Part shown: piece after piece, positions 51,667 to 60,222 of the stretch
Layout: every line of letters starts with the position of its first letter
How positions within the stretch are numbered: position 1 is the stretch's first letter
Source: Arcanobacterium_A bovis
GTDB lineage: Bacteria > Actinomycetota > Actinomycetes > Actinomycetales > Actinomycetaceae
DNA: 64,000 nucleotides
Strand: one strand, 5' to 3'
Assembly (NCBI RefSeq): GCF_042655305.1
Contig: NZ_JBHSLR010000006.1
Notes under the pieces: generated by a model
Told to the model about the DNA's origin: nothing
The model's input: the letters and a program-made list of their open reading frames with translations, nothing else
Databases searched by the model: none
Translations under genes and position numbers: made by a program

Positions 51667-52572
51667 TTAACTCCTTTGTTGTTCACGTCGTGTACGAGAT
51701 GCTGAGTTGTGTGTTGGTGCCGGAATTACGGAAATTCCGGCCTCTTGAAGCCAGCCGCTCACCGTTTGGCGAGCATCGGCGCAGATAGTGACCGAGTCTG
51801 GTGAATCGTCGTTCCACATTTCGAGCATGATCCTGCCGCTCCATTTTTGGCGGGCTAGCTCGGCAAATGCGTTGTTCCATTTGACGTTTCCGGTGCCGAA
51901 TGGAACGCGGCGAGGTTCGCCGGGGCGAGTGTCTTTGATATGGATTGCGAGCATTTTTCCGACGCCGGCGCGCAGCTCCGTGGTTTCGTCGCCTCCATGT
52001 TCGGCAATATTGCCAATGTCTGGATAGGTCTGTAACCACGGATTGTTGAAGTGCTCTACAACTTCAACCGCGTCTGGGATCGAGGAAATATCGTGACCGT
52101 CCACATTCTCGATACCCAGCATTACGCCAGCTTGCGCGGCATAGGGCAGAGCGGCTGCGAGGCAGTCGAGATAGCGGCGTCGAGCATCGGGATCAGGAGC
52201 TTCGTAGTAGGCGAAGTAGCCTGCAACTTGGCATACGCTCACCCCAAGGTTGTGGCACAGATCGATACCTTTGCGGTAAACGTCAAGAGCTTGTGCTCGA
52301 ACGCGGGGATCTGCGGAGCCTGGCATCACTTTGCGATGCAGAGATAGGCAGATCCCGCCAATTAGGGTGCCTTGATCGGCTGCAGCATTGCGCACTTCAC
52401 GGCAGGTTTGTTCGCTCCAGTCGAGGCGGGCTGCACGCTGTGGTGTTTCGTCCACTGAGAGGTCACAGAAGCTGAATCCAGCTTCGGTAACGTCGGCGAA
52501 GAAACGCGCCCAATCGCCGTCGGGACTCCTCAGCGCCTTCTCGTAAATACCTAAGGTAACTGCGGAGCTCAT
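51667..52572 (-). CDS. ulaE: L-Xylulose-5-phosphate 3-epimerase (UlaE/SgbU)
   Basis: A 301-residue TIM-barrel sugar-phosphate epimerase. It shows GIYEKAL, the CLSLHRK segment, GIENVDGHD and FGTGNVKWNNAF typical of UlaE/SgbU. It converts L-xylulose 5-phosphate into L-ribulose 5-phosphate. The start ATG 52572 overlaps the UlaD stop (ATGA) behind AAGGTG. The C-terminus carries a Ser/Arg-rich tail of about 15 residues. Confidence 0.9.
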   Translation of the reverse strand: MSSAVTLGIYEKALRSPDGDWARFFADVTEAGFSFCDLSVDETPQRAARLDWSEQTCREVRNAAADQGTLIGGICLSLHRKVMPGSADPRVRAQALDVYRKGIDLCHNLGVSVCQVAGYFAYYEAPDPDARRRYLDCLAAALPYAAQAGVMLGIENVDGHDISSIPDAVEVVEHFNNPWLQTYPDIGNIAEHGGDETTELRAGVGKMLAIHIKDTRPGEPRRVPFGTGNVKWNNAFAELARQKWSGRIMLEMWNDDSPDSVTICADARQTVSGWLQEAGISVIPAPTHNSASRTRREQQRS

Positions 52573-53222
52573 GACCACACCTTGCGCATCGCTTCGTGCA
52601 TTTGGGCGGTAGCGCTGCGCGGATCGGTGGCGCCCACGATGGAGCGACCAGCGATTACGACGCCTACTGGCTTACCTGCGAAAGTGTCGAGTTCATCTAC
52701 TTTAATTCCGCCGGTCACGGACACGGTGAAGCCGAGTTCGTGAAGCGCATCAATCTGCTCAAATTCCTTTTCGCCCCACGTGAGCGTTCCTGCGGCTTCG
52801 AGATCGCGTGAGCGTTTGACGATCACGTGTTCGACGCCGATGGCTCGCCATTCCTTCGCCCGGTCAAGAGAGAAGTGTTCGGCGCTGAGCTCAACTTGCA
52901 CTTCGCCGTCGTACTCCTGTGCAACTTCAACCACCTGACGAATGGTGGTCAATGACGCGCCTGCCACGCAGGACACCCAGTTTGCACCGGCCGCGAAACA
53001 ATCGCGGGCGATGATGGAACCGGCTTCGGCGATGCGCACGTCGGCGAGGATTGTTTTATCGGGATAAGCTGCGCGAATAGCACGCACTGCGTGCAAGCCT
53101 TCGTTGAGAATCAAGATCGTGCCACATTCGATCACCTCTGCGTCGCTTCCACCGCGGCTCAATGCGCTGAGCGCGTCTTCCAGCGTGCGGGTGTCGAGGG
53201 CGATTTGCAGGCGGGGAGTCAT
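52569..53222 (-). CDS. ulaD: 3-Keto-L-gulonate-6-phosphate decarboxylase (UlaD)
   Basis: A 217-residue enzyme of the OMP-decarboxylase suprafamily. The family motifs are ALDTRTLEDAL, ILADVRIAEAGS and SVTGGIKVDELDTFAGKPVGVVIAGRSI. In KGPDC enzymes the D-x-K/R-x-x-D motif has Lys; here it is ADVRIAEAG with Arg, and Glu in place of Asp, so specificity could be shifted (for instance to hexulose-6-phosphate synthase-like reactions). It lies between the lactonase and UlaE genes. Confidence 0.82.
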   Translation of the reverse strand: MTPRLQIALDTRTLEDALSALSRGGSDAEVIECGTILILNEGLHAVRAIRAAYPDKTILADVRIAEAGSIIARDCFAAGANWVSCVAGASLTTIRQVVEVAQEYDGEVQVELSAEHFSLDRAKEWRAIGVEHVIVKRSRDLEAAGTLTWGEKEFEQIDALHELGFTVSVTGGIKVDELDTFAGKPVGVVIAGRSIVGATDPRSATAQMHEAMRKVWS

Positions 53223-53223
53223 A

Positions 53224-54210
53224 TCAGGCTTCCTTGCGCATCGTGAAGAAGGTGCGGGCGTTGTTGATGAGCAGATCGCGTACGTATTCTGGATCGAAAC
53301 CTTCCGCGATCATGCGTGGACCGTCCACGGCTGGGTTGTAGTCCACGCCGGTTACCGAACCGTAAGCCTTCTGGTAGGAGGCCTTGCCGGAATCGGTGCC
53401 GAGGAGGATCCGCTTGCCGTAGCCCTTTTCGCCAAGCTCACGCACTTCCATGATGCGGTTAGAGTCTGGCTGGTACTTGATGCGGTTCGTGCCGTCGATC
53501 TCGAGGTAGGCACCGGTGTCGAGGATCTGCTGTAGGTAGTACACGTCGGCGTTGCGCTGGATGTGTCCGATGGCGATTTGATCGGCTGGAACGCCCATTG
53601 CGATAAGCTCTTGTGCCTGCTCAAGGCCGCAGGTGCCGAAAGTGGTGTGCGTATTGATCGGTGCGCCGGTTTCGATAGAGGCGTTGGCGCATGCCTGCAT
53701 GCACTTGCGCTCGAAATCGGTGATCATGCCGTAGGAGGTTGCTACCTTGATGCAGCCTGCTTTGACATCGGTGCGGTCAACGATTGGGCCGGAGTAATCG
53801 TGGCGATCAATACCTTCGTTGATGTCCGCGATGAGGAGCTCGGTGATTTGATCAACGCTGTAGCGCGTTACCCAATGGGAGCGGGTTTCGAGGTAGACCT
53901 TCTCGCGGTGGAAGCCGGTGGTCGCGATGATGTGGAGATCCTTGACTCGCTTGTTTACTTCCACGAGTTTGTCCATATCGCGGCCGGAGTTGGCTGGGCA
54001 CATATCTACAACAGTTCCGGTGTTTGCCCAGTTCTTTGAGGCATCCACAAAGAGTTGGGCTTCGTAGACCGCTTTATCAACATCGGCGAGGAGGTGATCG
54101 GAGTCGATGTAAACCTCGCCTGCTCCGGTGCGGATGAGGTGGTCGTGGGCGTTGACGACGCCAAGGTCGGCTGGATCAATGTCGCCGAGGATTGTACGTG
54201 CGAAACTCAT
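53224..54210 (-). CDS. Phosphotriesterase-family lactonase-like protein
   Basis: A 328-residue PTE-family (COG1735) metal hydrolase. Metal ligands are visible: NAHDHL (His-x-His), the carboxylated Lys in GCIKVATSY, INTHTTFG, GHIQRNAD and the Asp in LLGTDSG. Members with known function in this group hydrolyse phosphorylated sugar lactones, for example in Listeria and Mycoplasma. As first gene of an operon with UlaD and UlaE it may open ascorbate or another sugar lactone, replacing UlaG. ATG 54210 follows AAAGGAG. Operon head, divergent from sorC. Confidence 0.8.
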   Translation of the reverse strand: MSFARTILGDIDPADLGVVNAHDHLIRTGAGEVYIDSDHLLADVDKAVYEAQLFVDASKNWANTGTVVDMCPANSGRDMDKLVEVNKRVKDLHIIATTGFHREKVYLETRSHWVTRYSVDQITELLIADINEGIDRHDYSGPIVDRTDVKAGCIKVATSYGMITDFERKCMQACANASIETGAPINTHTTFGTCGLEQAQELIAMGVPADQIAIGHIQRNADVYYLQQILDTGAYLEIDGTNRIKYQPDSNRIMEVRELGEKGYGKRILLGTDSGKASYQKAYGSVTGVDYNPAVDGPRMIAEGFDPEYVRDLLINNARTFFTMRKEA

Positions 54211-54223
54211 TGTGATCTCCTTT

Positions 54224-54276
54224 GATTCGGTATGTGACACGTGATTCGTGTGCTATGTGATTCGGTTTGTTATGTG
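54224..54276. repeat. Three-fold direct repeat in the leader of the sugar-acid operon
   Basis: GATTCG starts at 54224, 54243 and 54259, each followed by TATGTG (54231, 54254, 54271). The repeats stand 14-66 nt upstream of the first start codon, within the leader or promoter. Their role is unknown. Confidence 0.55.
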
Positions 54277-54470
54277 TTTAGGTCTGCGTCACTTGGCGTG
54301 GCGCTGGATATGAAACTGGATGTGACACCGCCGCTGTTACCGCTTCGTCGTCTGCGCTTGGGAGCGCGTACGGATTTTGTTGTTGCTTGTTTCCGCTGTT
54401 TCGGCCGTTTCCGCAACGGTGCGTTCGTCACCAGAATCACACGGGAAAGCAGGCTTGCCAAGGAAAAAGT

Positions 54471-54484
54471 TGAACATTTGTTCA
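54471..54484. promoter_or_regulatory. Palindromic operator candidate for the SorC regulator
   Basis: TGAACA-TT-TGTTCA is a perfect inverted repeat. A near copy (TGAACATATGTGCA, one base off) overlaps the sorC start codon at 54566-54579. Two such sites around a divergent promoter fit a SorC-type tetramer. Confidence 0.5.
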
Positions 54485-54565
54485 GTTATAATTTCTTGAC
54501 GATTGTGGGTAGTTGAATAATTTGCTGGTAAATTGGGGTTCCGTTTTTGGGAAAACATGGCAGAA

Positions 54566-54579
54566 TGAACATATGTGCA
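54566..54579. promoter_or_regulatory. Second operator-like palindrome, overlapping the sorC start codon
   Basis: TGAACATATGTGCA differs by one base from a perfect TGAACA...TGTTCA palindrome. Centre-to-centre it is 95 bp from the first site. It includes the ATG, so it could give autorepression. Confidence 0.45.
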
Positions 54580-55526
54580 ATAGTGATGGTGACCGACGAC
54601 GTCTACATTTGCTGATCGACGTCGCCCGTGCGTATTACGACAACGGTGAATCTCAGGCCGAAATTTCCCGACGAATCGGATATTCTCGCCCGACTGTTTC
54701 TCGCATGTTGCAAGAGGCAAAGGATTTGGGACTTGTGAAAATCACGATTTCGCATCCGCTCGAGCGTCTTGAACGTTTGGAGGAGCGAATATGCGCACTA
54801 TACGGAGTGGAGCGAACGCTTGTATCGCAGCGCTCTGGGCCTATCGGGCCACCGCAGTTAGCTGCGGAATTCGTAGCTTCGCAGACCCCGCGCGATGGCT
54901 TGATTGCGGTGTCGAATGGAAGTTCAATTTCGGCAACGGTGGATTCTTTGCCGCAGCAACATCGCAGTAATTCCTGTGTGGTGCAGATGCTTGGTTCTTT
55001 AGGAAGGTCGAATCCCTTGGAGGATTCGCCGGAGATTTGCCGAAGAATGGCAGCAAAGCTCGGTGGCACATATCGTATTTTGCCGGCGCCGTTAGTGCTG
55101 GATTCGCCGGCAACTGCGAAGTTCTTGCGCCAAGATGGGCAGGTAGCTGCTGTTTTGGAGCTGGCTGCGCGTGCTGATTTGGCTTTGGTGGGTGTGGGAG
55201 CGCTGGTAGCCGACGTTCCCGGGCAGATTTTTCACGGCTGGTATTCGGCTGATCTGGATCGACAGATTGCCCGTCAAGGCGCGGTGGGGCATATTTGTGC
55301 ACATCATATTGATAGCTCAGGAAACCATATTCAGACGCCGTTGTGCAGGCGGATCATTGCGATGGACGTGGAGAAATTGCGCACGATTCCGCAGGTGGTG
55401 GCAGTGGCATGGGGGAGTGAGAAGATCGCTGCCTTGCGTGCTGCGTTGAAAGGCGGCTATATCAATACGTTTGTGACCGACGAAGCCACTGCCAATGCGC
55501 TCGTGCATAGTGAAAGCATAGGTTAA
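54573..55526 (+). CDS. SorC/DeoR-type sugar-responsive regulator
   Basis: A 317-residue SorC-family regulator. An HTH of the form NGESQAEISRRIGYSRPTVSRMLQEAKDLGLV lies near residue 30, followed by the sugar-phosphate isomerase-like binding domain, with VSNGSSISATVDSLP and GVGALV for the effector phosphate. I chose ATG 54573; the Shine-Dalgarno is weak, so the start could be earlier at 54513. It is divergent from the sugar-acid operon and flanked by TGAACA-TGTTCA palindromes, so it is the likely regulator of both. Confidence 0.83.
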   Translation: MCNSDGDRRRLHLLIDVARAYYDNGESQAEISRRIGYSRPTVSRMLQEAKDLGLVKITISHPLERLERLEERICALYGVERTLVSQRSGPIGPPQLAAEFVASQTPRDGLIAVSNGSSISATVDSLPQQHRSNSCVVQMLGSLGRSNPLEDSPEICRRMAAKLGGTYRILPAPLVLDSPATAKFLRQDGQVAAVLELAARADLALVGVGALVADVPGQIFHGWYSADLDRQIARQGAVGHICAHHIDSSGNHIQTPLCRRIIAMDVEKLRTIPQVVAVAWGSEKIAALRAALKGGYINTFVTDEATANALVHSESIG

Positions 55527-55566
55527 AGAAGTGAAAGCATTGGTTAAACAAGCGTAGGGTATAGGC

Positions 55567-56400
55567 ATGCGCAATTCAGCTTTGAACTCAGATGGCTTTT
55601 CGTTCGAACACGTATATATGGCATTTTCGGGTGAGAATGCTTGGGGAGCAGCTGGCGGAAATGCAGCGTGCACATTGCTGGTCGGCGATCCTGATGAAGT
55701 ATTTCCGCTGGCATCGGTAACGAAGCCGATTGCCGCGTATGCCGTTTTGGTTGCGGTGGAGCGTGGTCTGGTGGATTTGGATGCCGACGCCGGTCCCGCA
55801 GGTAGCACAGTGCGGCATCTGTTGGCGCATGCGTCCGGTTTGCCAGCAGAGGCGGGGGAAGCTATTGCAAAGCCAGGGCAGCGTCGGATTTATTCAAATT
55901 ATGGTTTTGACGTATTAGCGCAGGCTATAGAGCCGTTGGTTGGCATGCCTATCCAAGAGTGGATTCGGGAATCGGTGTTACTCCCGCTGGAGATGGATAC
56001 GGCTGAGATTGCGGGCAGTGTTGCTTATTCGGGGCGGGCGAGTGCTGATTCCTTGGCTCGGTTTGTGCTGGAGTTGATGAACCCGCAGCTGATTTCGCAT
56101 GAGTTGTTGAGGGAAGCTGTGCAGGTGCAATTCGGCGGCGTCGCCGGTATCGTGCCTGGCTATGGCCGGCATAGAGACAATTGCTGGGGTCTGGGATTCG
56201 AGCTGCGCGGGGAGAAATCTCCGCACTGGCTGGGCGGAGATTTCTCCCCAGCCACATTCGGGCACTTTGGGCAATCAGGATCTTTTATCTGGGTGGATCC
56301 GCAGGTGAACAAAGCAGGATTGTTTTTAGGCGCACAGAATTTTGGCGAGGAGCATATTAAGTATTGGCCTGGGCTAACGGATGAGATGCGTGGGTTATAG
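55567..56400 (+). CDS. Serine hydrolase of the beta-lactamase/DD-peptidase family
   Basis: A 277-residue class C beta-lactamase-like protein. The catalytic SVTK is near residue 45, the second motif is YSN in RIYSNYG, and HFGQSG stands in for the KTG-like third motif. No signal peptide is present, so it acts in the cytoplasm or is exported in another way; family members include esterases and D-aminopeptidases. It is short for the family. The gene follows sorC by 40 nt and may be its passenger. Confidence 0.8.
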   Translation: MRNSALNSDGFSFEHVYMAFSGENAWGAAGGNAACTLLVGDPDEVFPLASVTKPIAAYAVLVAVERGLVDLDADAGPAGSTVRHLLAHASGLPAEAGEAIAKPGQRRIYSNYGFDVLAQAIEPLVGMPIQEWIRESVLLPLEMDTAEIAGSVAYSGRASADSLARFVLELMNPQLISHELLREAVQVQFGGVAGIVPGYGRHRDNCWGLGFELRGEKSPHWLGGDFSPATFGHFGQSGSFIWVDPQVNKAGLFLGAQNFGEEHIKYWPGLTDEMRGL

Positions 56401-56442
56401 CACGATCACTTGACACGAGCCAAGGTGTTTTCCTAAGCAATA

Positions 56443-56502
56443 CCCCGGTAAGAATACCTTCCAGATCACTCTGGAGGTAGCACTCCACCGGGGCTTCGTG
56501 AA
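56443..56502 (+). ncRNA. Branched stem-loop element of unknown role
   Basis: CCCCGGT (56443-56449) pairs with ACCGGGG (56487-56493). Inside it, TACC-TTCCAG (56455-56464) pairs with CTGGA-GGTA (56471-56479) leaving one bulge. CTTCGTGAAG (56494-56503) then forms a small hairpin. It lies 42 nt after the serine hydrolase stop, so a terminator, an sRNA or a processing structure are all possible. I do not recognise a known RNA family. Confidence 0.4.
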
Positions 56503-56509
56503 GATTATA

Positions 56510-56937
56510 TCTAACTTAAACAGAGTTACTTAAAGAGTAAGTGACTGGACAGTAGCCCGGCGTTAATTAGCAAAATATGGACTATGCCAAGTGCTTACAT
56601 TTAGCAATCATGCTTCTTGCCAAAGGAAAAATCTGGGTTAAAGGACAGATATAGATCCGGATGTTTCTCTCTGCTCATTGGACTATAGAAATCAAGAGGA
56701 AGACTGTAAGGAACTCCTTCGTGAGTATTGGTCAATGATGACTACGTGGTCGATCTGACCGTTCTATGGTGTTCTGTTTGTGACAGGTATAGTTGCTTTA
56801 ATCATGGCATATGTTCAGTCTCGGTGAGAATAATATATTAGTCGATATCGGCTCCGAACTGATAAATTGATCGGTATCTTCCTAACCTCTTGCTACGACA
56901 AGGGATACAATGGTGTGGAAATAGGGCGAGGTATCAC
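56510..56937. other. AT-rich gene-free stretch before the DUF2971 gene
   Basis: No complete gene. Near 56760-56830 a short frame resembles a membrane helix cut by stops, perhaps a remnant. Composition is clearly AT-rich compared with the flanks and suggests that this block and the next gene arrived together. Confidence 0.35.
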
Positions 56938-57996
56938 ATGAAACGAACAAGAGTGGGTAAAAATACAAGTAAATTCAAGGTATTTTCTGAGGTGGAAGAA
57001 ATAAAAAGTAATGTGAGAACACAAGCGATAATTGAAACTGATGATTCAAACGAAATTCTTTGGCACTACACTTCGGTGGAGTCTGCGGTAAGTATCCTGC
57101 AATCCGGTCAGATTTGGGCATCGCAGTTAGGTTCAATGAATGATTCACAAGAGATATCATTTCCGCTACATACAATTCGTGATTATATTCTAGATGCAAT
57201 GGATAATGCGTCATATTTATATATCAAGGGTATAGACGATGTTGATCCGTCAGAGTTTGAATTCGATAAACAATACTTACGAGACTTTTTATATTATCAC
57301 CCAGACTTGAAGCCAGATCGTCTATACCCATATGAATTGAACCTTTATGCGAGCTGTTTTTGCGCAGAAAGGGACTCAACGGTGCAATGGCATGGTTACG
57401 CATCAAACAGTGGAGTTGCTCTTGGATTTGATAAGCATAAATTGAGGTCTGCTATAAAAACTCAAAAAGATTTTTCTTTAAAGGAAGTAGTGTATCCTGA
57501 TAGCTTCAACGAAATTCAAGAAGATATCACTAGCAGATTCACACAGACAATTAGTACAGGTTGCGATATATGGTCAGCTGCATACCAAATTTTGTTCGAT
57601 TATCTGCCAGTTTTGAAATCTGCACATTTTGCTCATGAAAAAGAATGGCGTGTTGTTTTAACGCAACCGTGGCAGGATCTGGACCATTCAAGTGATGTAA
57701 ACTCCGCCAACGCCGCCCAGTGGGCGAGAAATCACGGAATTAAATACAGGGTCAATGGTTCACTACTGATTCCTTATGTGGCGATTAATTTGGGTGGATC
57801 TGGAAACAGAATGATGCCAGCATTGAGATCTGTTCTTCTTGGTCCGACGAACAGTGATATTCAGCAGTGGAAACCTTTTTTGCAACAATTAGGTTATAAG
57901 AATGTGGTCATTGTAAATTCTGGTGAATCTGAATCTGTACAAGAGAATTCGGTTACTATCGAGTTTTCTAATAGTCCCTTAAGAAGTATCCGTTAG
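56938..57996 (+). CDS. DUF2971-domain protein in an AT-rich block
   Basis: A 352-residue protein of the DUF2971 family: LWHYTSVESAVSILQSGQIWASQLGSMNDSQEI is the diagnostic N-terminal block, and YASCFCAERDSTVQWHGYA, WRVVLTQP and IPYVAINLG follow. Its fold and reaction are not established as far as I know. ATG 56938 follows GGGCGAGG. Codon use is markedly AT-rich relative to every neighbour, so it was probably acquired recently. The gene stands alone and converges with the DnaQ-BRCT gene 10 nt away. Confidence 0.8.
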   Translation: MKRTRVGKNTSKFKVFSEVEEIKSNVRTQAIIETDDSNEILWHYTSVESAVSILQSGQIWASQLGSMNDSQEISFPLHTIRDYILDAMDNASYLYIKGIDDVDPSEFEFDKQYLRDFLYYHPDLKPDRLYPYELNLYASCFCAERDSTVQWHGYASNSGVALGFDKHKLRSAIKTQKDFSLKEVVYPDSFNEIQEDITSRFTQTISTGCDIWSAAYQILFDYLPVLKSAHFAHEKEWRVVLTQPWQDLDHSSDVNSANAAQWARNHGIKYRVNGSLLIPYVAINLGGSGNRMMPALRSVLLGPTNSDIQQWKPFLQQLGYKNVVIVNSGESESVQENSVTIEFSNSPLRSIR

Positions 57997-58006
57997 TAAA
58001 ACAATT

Positions 58007-58966
58007 TCACCCAAACAACCCAAAGAATTCTCTTGCCGTCAAAATCTTGATGGGGATTCCAAGACTCTCGAAGCGCAGTGCCTCGCGCAGTTTGCTGGAC
58101 GGATTTGGGCGCTCGCGCAAAGGAACGGCGTCGTCGCCACCTACCACCACGATCGTCGTCGAGGGTCCAACTGAACCAGCCACGCTCGCACCCGCCGCTT
58201 GAACGATAGCCTTGAACTCGGCGCGCGAAAATCCGGGAACTGTGCCCGTCACGCATACGCGTTCACCTGCAAGAATACCGCTGCCGATACAAGCGCGTTT
58301 GAATGCTTCGCGCTGGTCGGGAGTCATCGAAGCTCCGCCTGCACCCTGCCGCCGAGATCCCGACGTGCCTACCGTGCGTGACCTGCCACGCTGGCGGGCG
58401 GCGTCGGAATATCCGACTATCGGCGGGCAGACCGCACAGAGGTGATCGTAGCCGTATTCGCGCTGGAACTGGGCGAAAATCTTGCCCGCGGCGTAGGCAT
58501 CGTCAATCGCGCGATGGTGAAGGAACTGCTCGTCGGGGAAATAGTGCTGGAACACGGCGTCCAGATTCTTCTTCGGCAGCTCATGCGTGAGCAGTGCTCG
58601 CGAAAGCCGCAGGGTGCAAGAACGAGGGTTTTCCAGCGGGGCGAAACCATAGAGATGGTTGAGGTCGCTCAGCACATAACCGTCAAAAGCCATATTGTGT
58701 GCCACAAGCGGAAGGTCAGCCACAAAATCGGAAATCTGGGCGAAAAGATCGCCCCACTCGGGAGAATTTGCCACATGGTGCGCTTCAATGCCGTGAATTC
58801 GCACGTTACCCCAGTGGAACTCGCTCATTGAATCGTGCGGACGAATCAACGTGTAGAACGAATCTGCTGGCGCGCCGGCGTCGTCAAAACGGACCAAACC
58901 CACGGAACAAGCCGAAGCGCGGTTCGAATTCGCCGTCTCAAAATCAAGGGCTACAAACGGTTGCAT
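58007..58966 (-). CDS. DnaQ-type exonuclease fused to a BRCT domain
   Basis: A 319-residue protein. The exonuclease domain (residues 1-180) has ExoI FALDFETAN (Asp/Glu), ExoII VAHNMAFDGYVL and ExoIII HRAIDDAYAAGKIF with the His/Asp. A basic Ser/Gly/Arg linker leads to a BRCT domain (about 225-319) with GSGILAGERVCVTGTVPGFSRAE. It resembles the DNA polymerase III epsilon-like proteins of actinobacteria and may act in repair. Converges with the DUF2971 gene. Confidence 0.87.
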   Translation of the reverse strand: MQPFVALDFETANSNRASACSVGLVRFDDAGAPADSFYTLIRPHDSMSEFHWGNVRIHGIEAHHVANSPEWGDLFAQISDFVADLPLVAHNMAFDGYVLSDLNHLYGFAPLENPRSCTLRLSRALLTHELPKKNLDAVFQHYFPDEQFLHHRAIDDAYAAGKIFAQFQREYGYDHLCAVCPPIVGYSDAARQRGRSRTVGTSGSRRQGAGGASMTPDQREAFKRACIGSGILAGERVCVTGTVPGFSRAEFKAIVQAAGASVAGSVGPSTTIVVVGGDDAVPLRERPNPSSKLREALRFESLGIPIKILTAREFFGLFG

Positions 58967-59137
58967 AAGAATGAGTCTATACCTTGATTGTGGTTGCGGT
59001 TTTATGGTCGCATTTGTTGCGTTCTGTTCGCGGTTTTAGTTTTTATGACGACGGCGGGAGCGTGCGGTTCGGCGCGCGTTTATTGTTTGCCGGGGCGCCA
59101 ACTCGCGCTCCAACTCAAGCGCCACTCAAGCGCAAAC

Positions 59138-59953
59138 TCAGTCGGAAAACTCCACAATAACTGGCACGTGGTCTGAAGCGCCCTTGCCTTTGCGCTCGTC
59201 GCGGTCAATCTCAGCGCCGACTGCACGGGTGCTAAGCGCTGGCGACACATACACAAAATCGATGCGCATTCCCTGATTCTTGGGGAAACGCAACTGCTGA
59301 TAATCCCAAAATGTGTAGTTTGTGGCGAAATTTCGACTCACCTCGCGCATTCCCGTCTCCTCGAAAGCGAAGAACGCCGCGCGTTCTGCGTCGCTGAGAT
59401 AGAGACCGCCCTCCATAGCGGCAGGGTCCCACACGTCTTCATCGGTAGGAATCACGTTCCAATCGCCTACAAAAGCAAATTGCGCGCTTGGATCGGTAGC
59501 GATCGTACGCTGCGCATATGCATTCAGGTGGGCGAGAAAGTCCAGCTTGTAGTGGTAGTGCGGATCGCCCACGGCGCGTCCGTTGGGCACGTACAAACTC
59601 CAGATGTCTATGCCGTCGATCTTCGCGCCAATTGCGCGTGCTTCTGGCATATCCCCAGGTAGATAAAGCGCTTCGGTATCCGGTGTGCCCTTTGTGAAGC
59701 CGGGTTGGTTGGGGAAACTCGTGCGAATATCGCTCAGCCCGAGTCTGGAAATCAGAGCCACACCATTCCATTGATTAAAGCCATGAGCAGCGATTTCGTA
59801 TCCGGCGGCCTCGATCTGCTCGGACGGGAACTGCTCTGGCTTGCACTTGATCTCTTGGAGCGCGAGTACGTCGAGGTCGTGGCGTTGAAGCACGTCAAGG
59901 ATTCGATCGGTGCGGGCGCGGGCAGAGTTGATGTTCCATGTTGCGAGTTTCAT
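59138..59953 (-). CDS. xth: Exodeoxyribonuclease III
   Basis: A 271-residue EEP-fold AP endonuclease. Motifs: TWNINSAR, ALQEIKC (metal-binding Glu), FVGDWNVIPTDEDVWDP, and the end RIDFVYVSPAL...SDHVPVIV. It repairs abasic sites and removes 3' blocks. The ATG at 59953 is set by the WNIN start. It is divergent from the SDR gene across a region with a long hairpin. Confidence 0.93.
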   Translation of the reverse strand: MKLATWNINSARARTDRILDVLQRHDLDVLALQEIKCKPEQFPSEQIEAAGYEIAAHGFNQWNGVALISRLGLSDIRTSFPNQPGFTKGTPDTEALYLPGDMPEARAIGAKIDGIDIWSLYVPNGRAVGDPHYHYKLDFLAHLNAYAQRTIATDPSAQFAFVGDWNVIPTDEDVWDPAAMEGGLYLSDAERAAFFAFEETGMREVSRNFATNYTFWDYQQLRFPKNQGMRIDFVYVSPALSTRAVGAEIDRDERKGKGASDHVPVIVEFSD

Positions 59954-60088
59954 GGGTTTAGTCTAGCGGGCGGACTGTGGGTGGTGTGGGGTGACAAGAA
60001 TATGCGCGGAAACCGTTGCGAGCGCGGAAGGTGTGGCAGGCGCGGCAGACGGACCGCATCGGCGAAGCTTCTTCGTCGAAATGTGTGG

Positions 60089-60136
60089 GCGATAAACGCA
60101 ACTTCTCGATATATATGCAGAAGTTGCGTTTATCGC
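60089..60136. repeat. Perfect 18-bp inverted repeat in the xth-SDR divergent region
   Basis: Arms 60089-60106 and 60119-60136 pair perfectly around a 12-nt loop, CGATATATATGC. Unlike the other hairpins it does not lie at a 3' end but between two divergent 5' ends, 135 nt from xth and 86 nt from the SDR start. It may be a large operator, a cruciform or the end of an unseen small transcript. Confidence 0.6.
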
Positions 60137-60222
60137 ACCAAGAATCCGCGCTACGCAGACAAATTCATTTCTCCATTGGCGATCATTTCAAACCTCCCGC
60201 TCAAAAGCGGTAGGCTACTTGC

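Noticed and set aside
56443..56502. Integron attC site or tRNA
   Set aside because: No GTTRRRY core, no acceptor stem/CCA pattern; pairing is too short for either.
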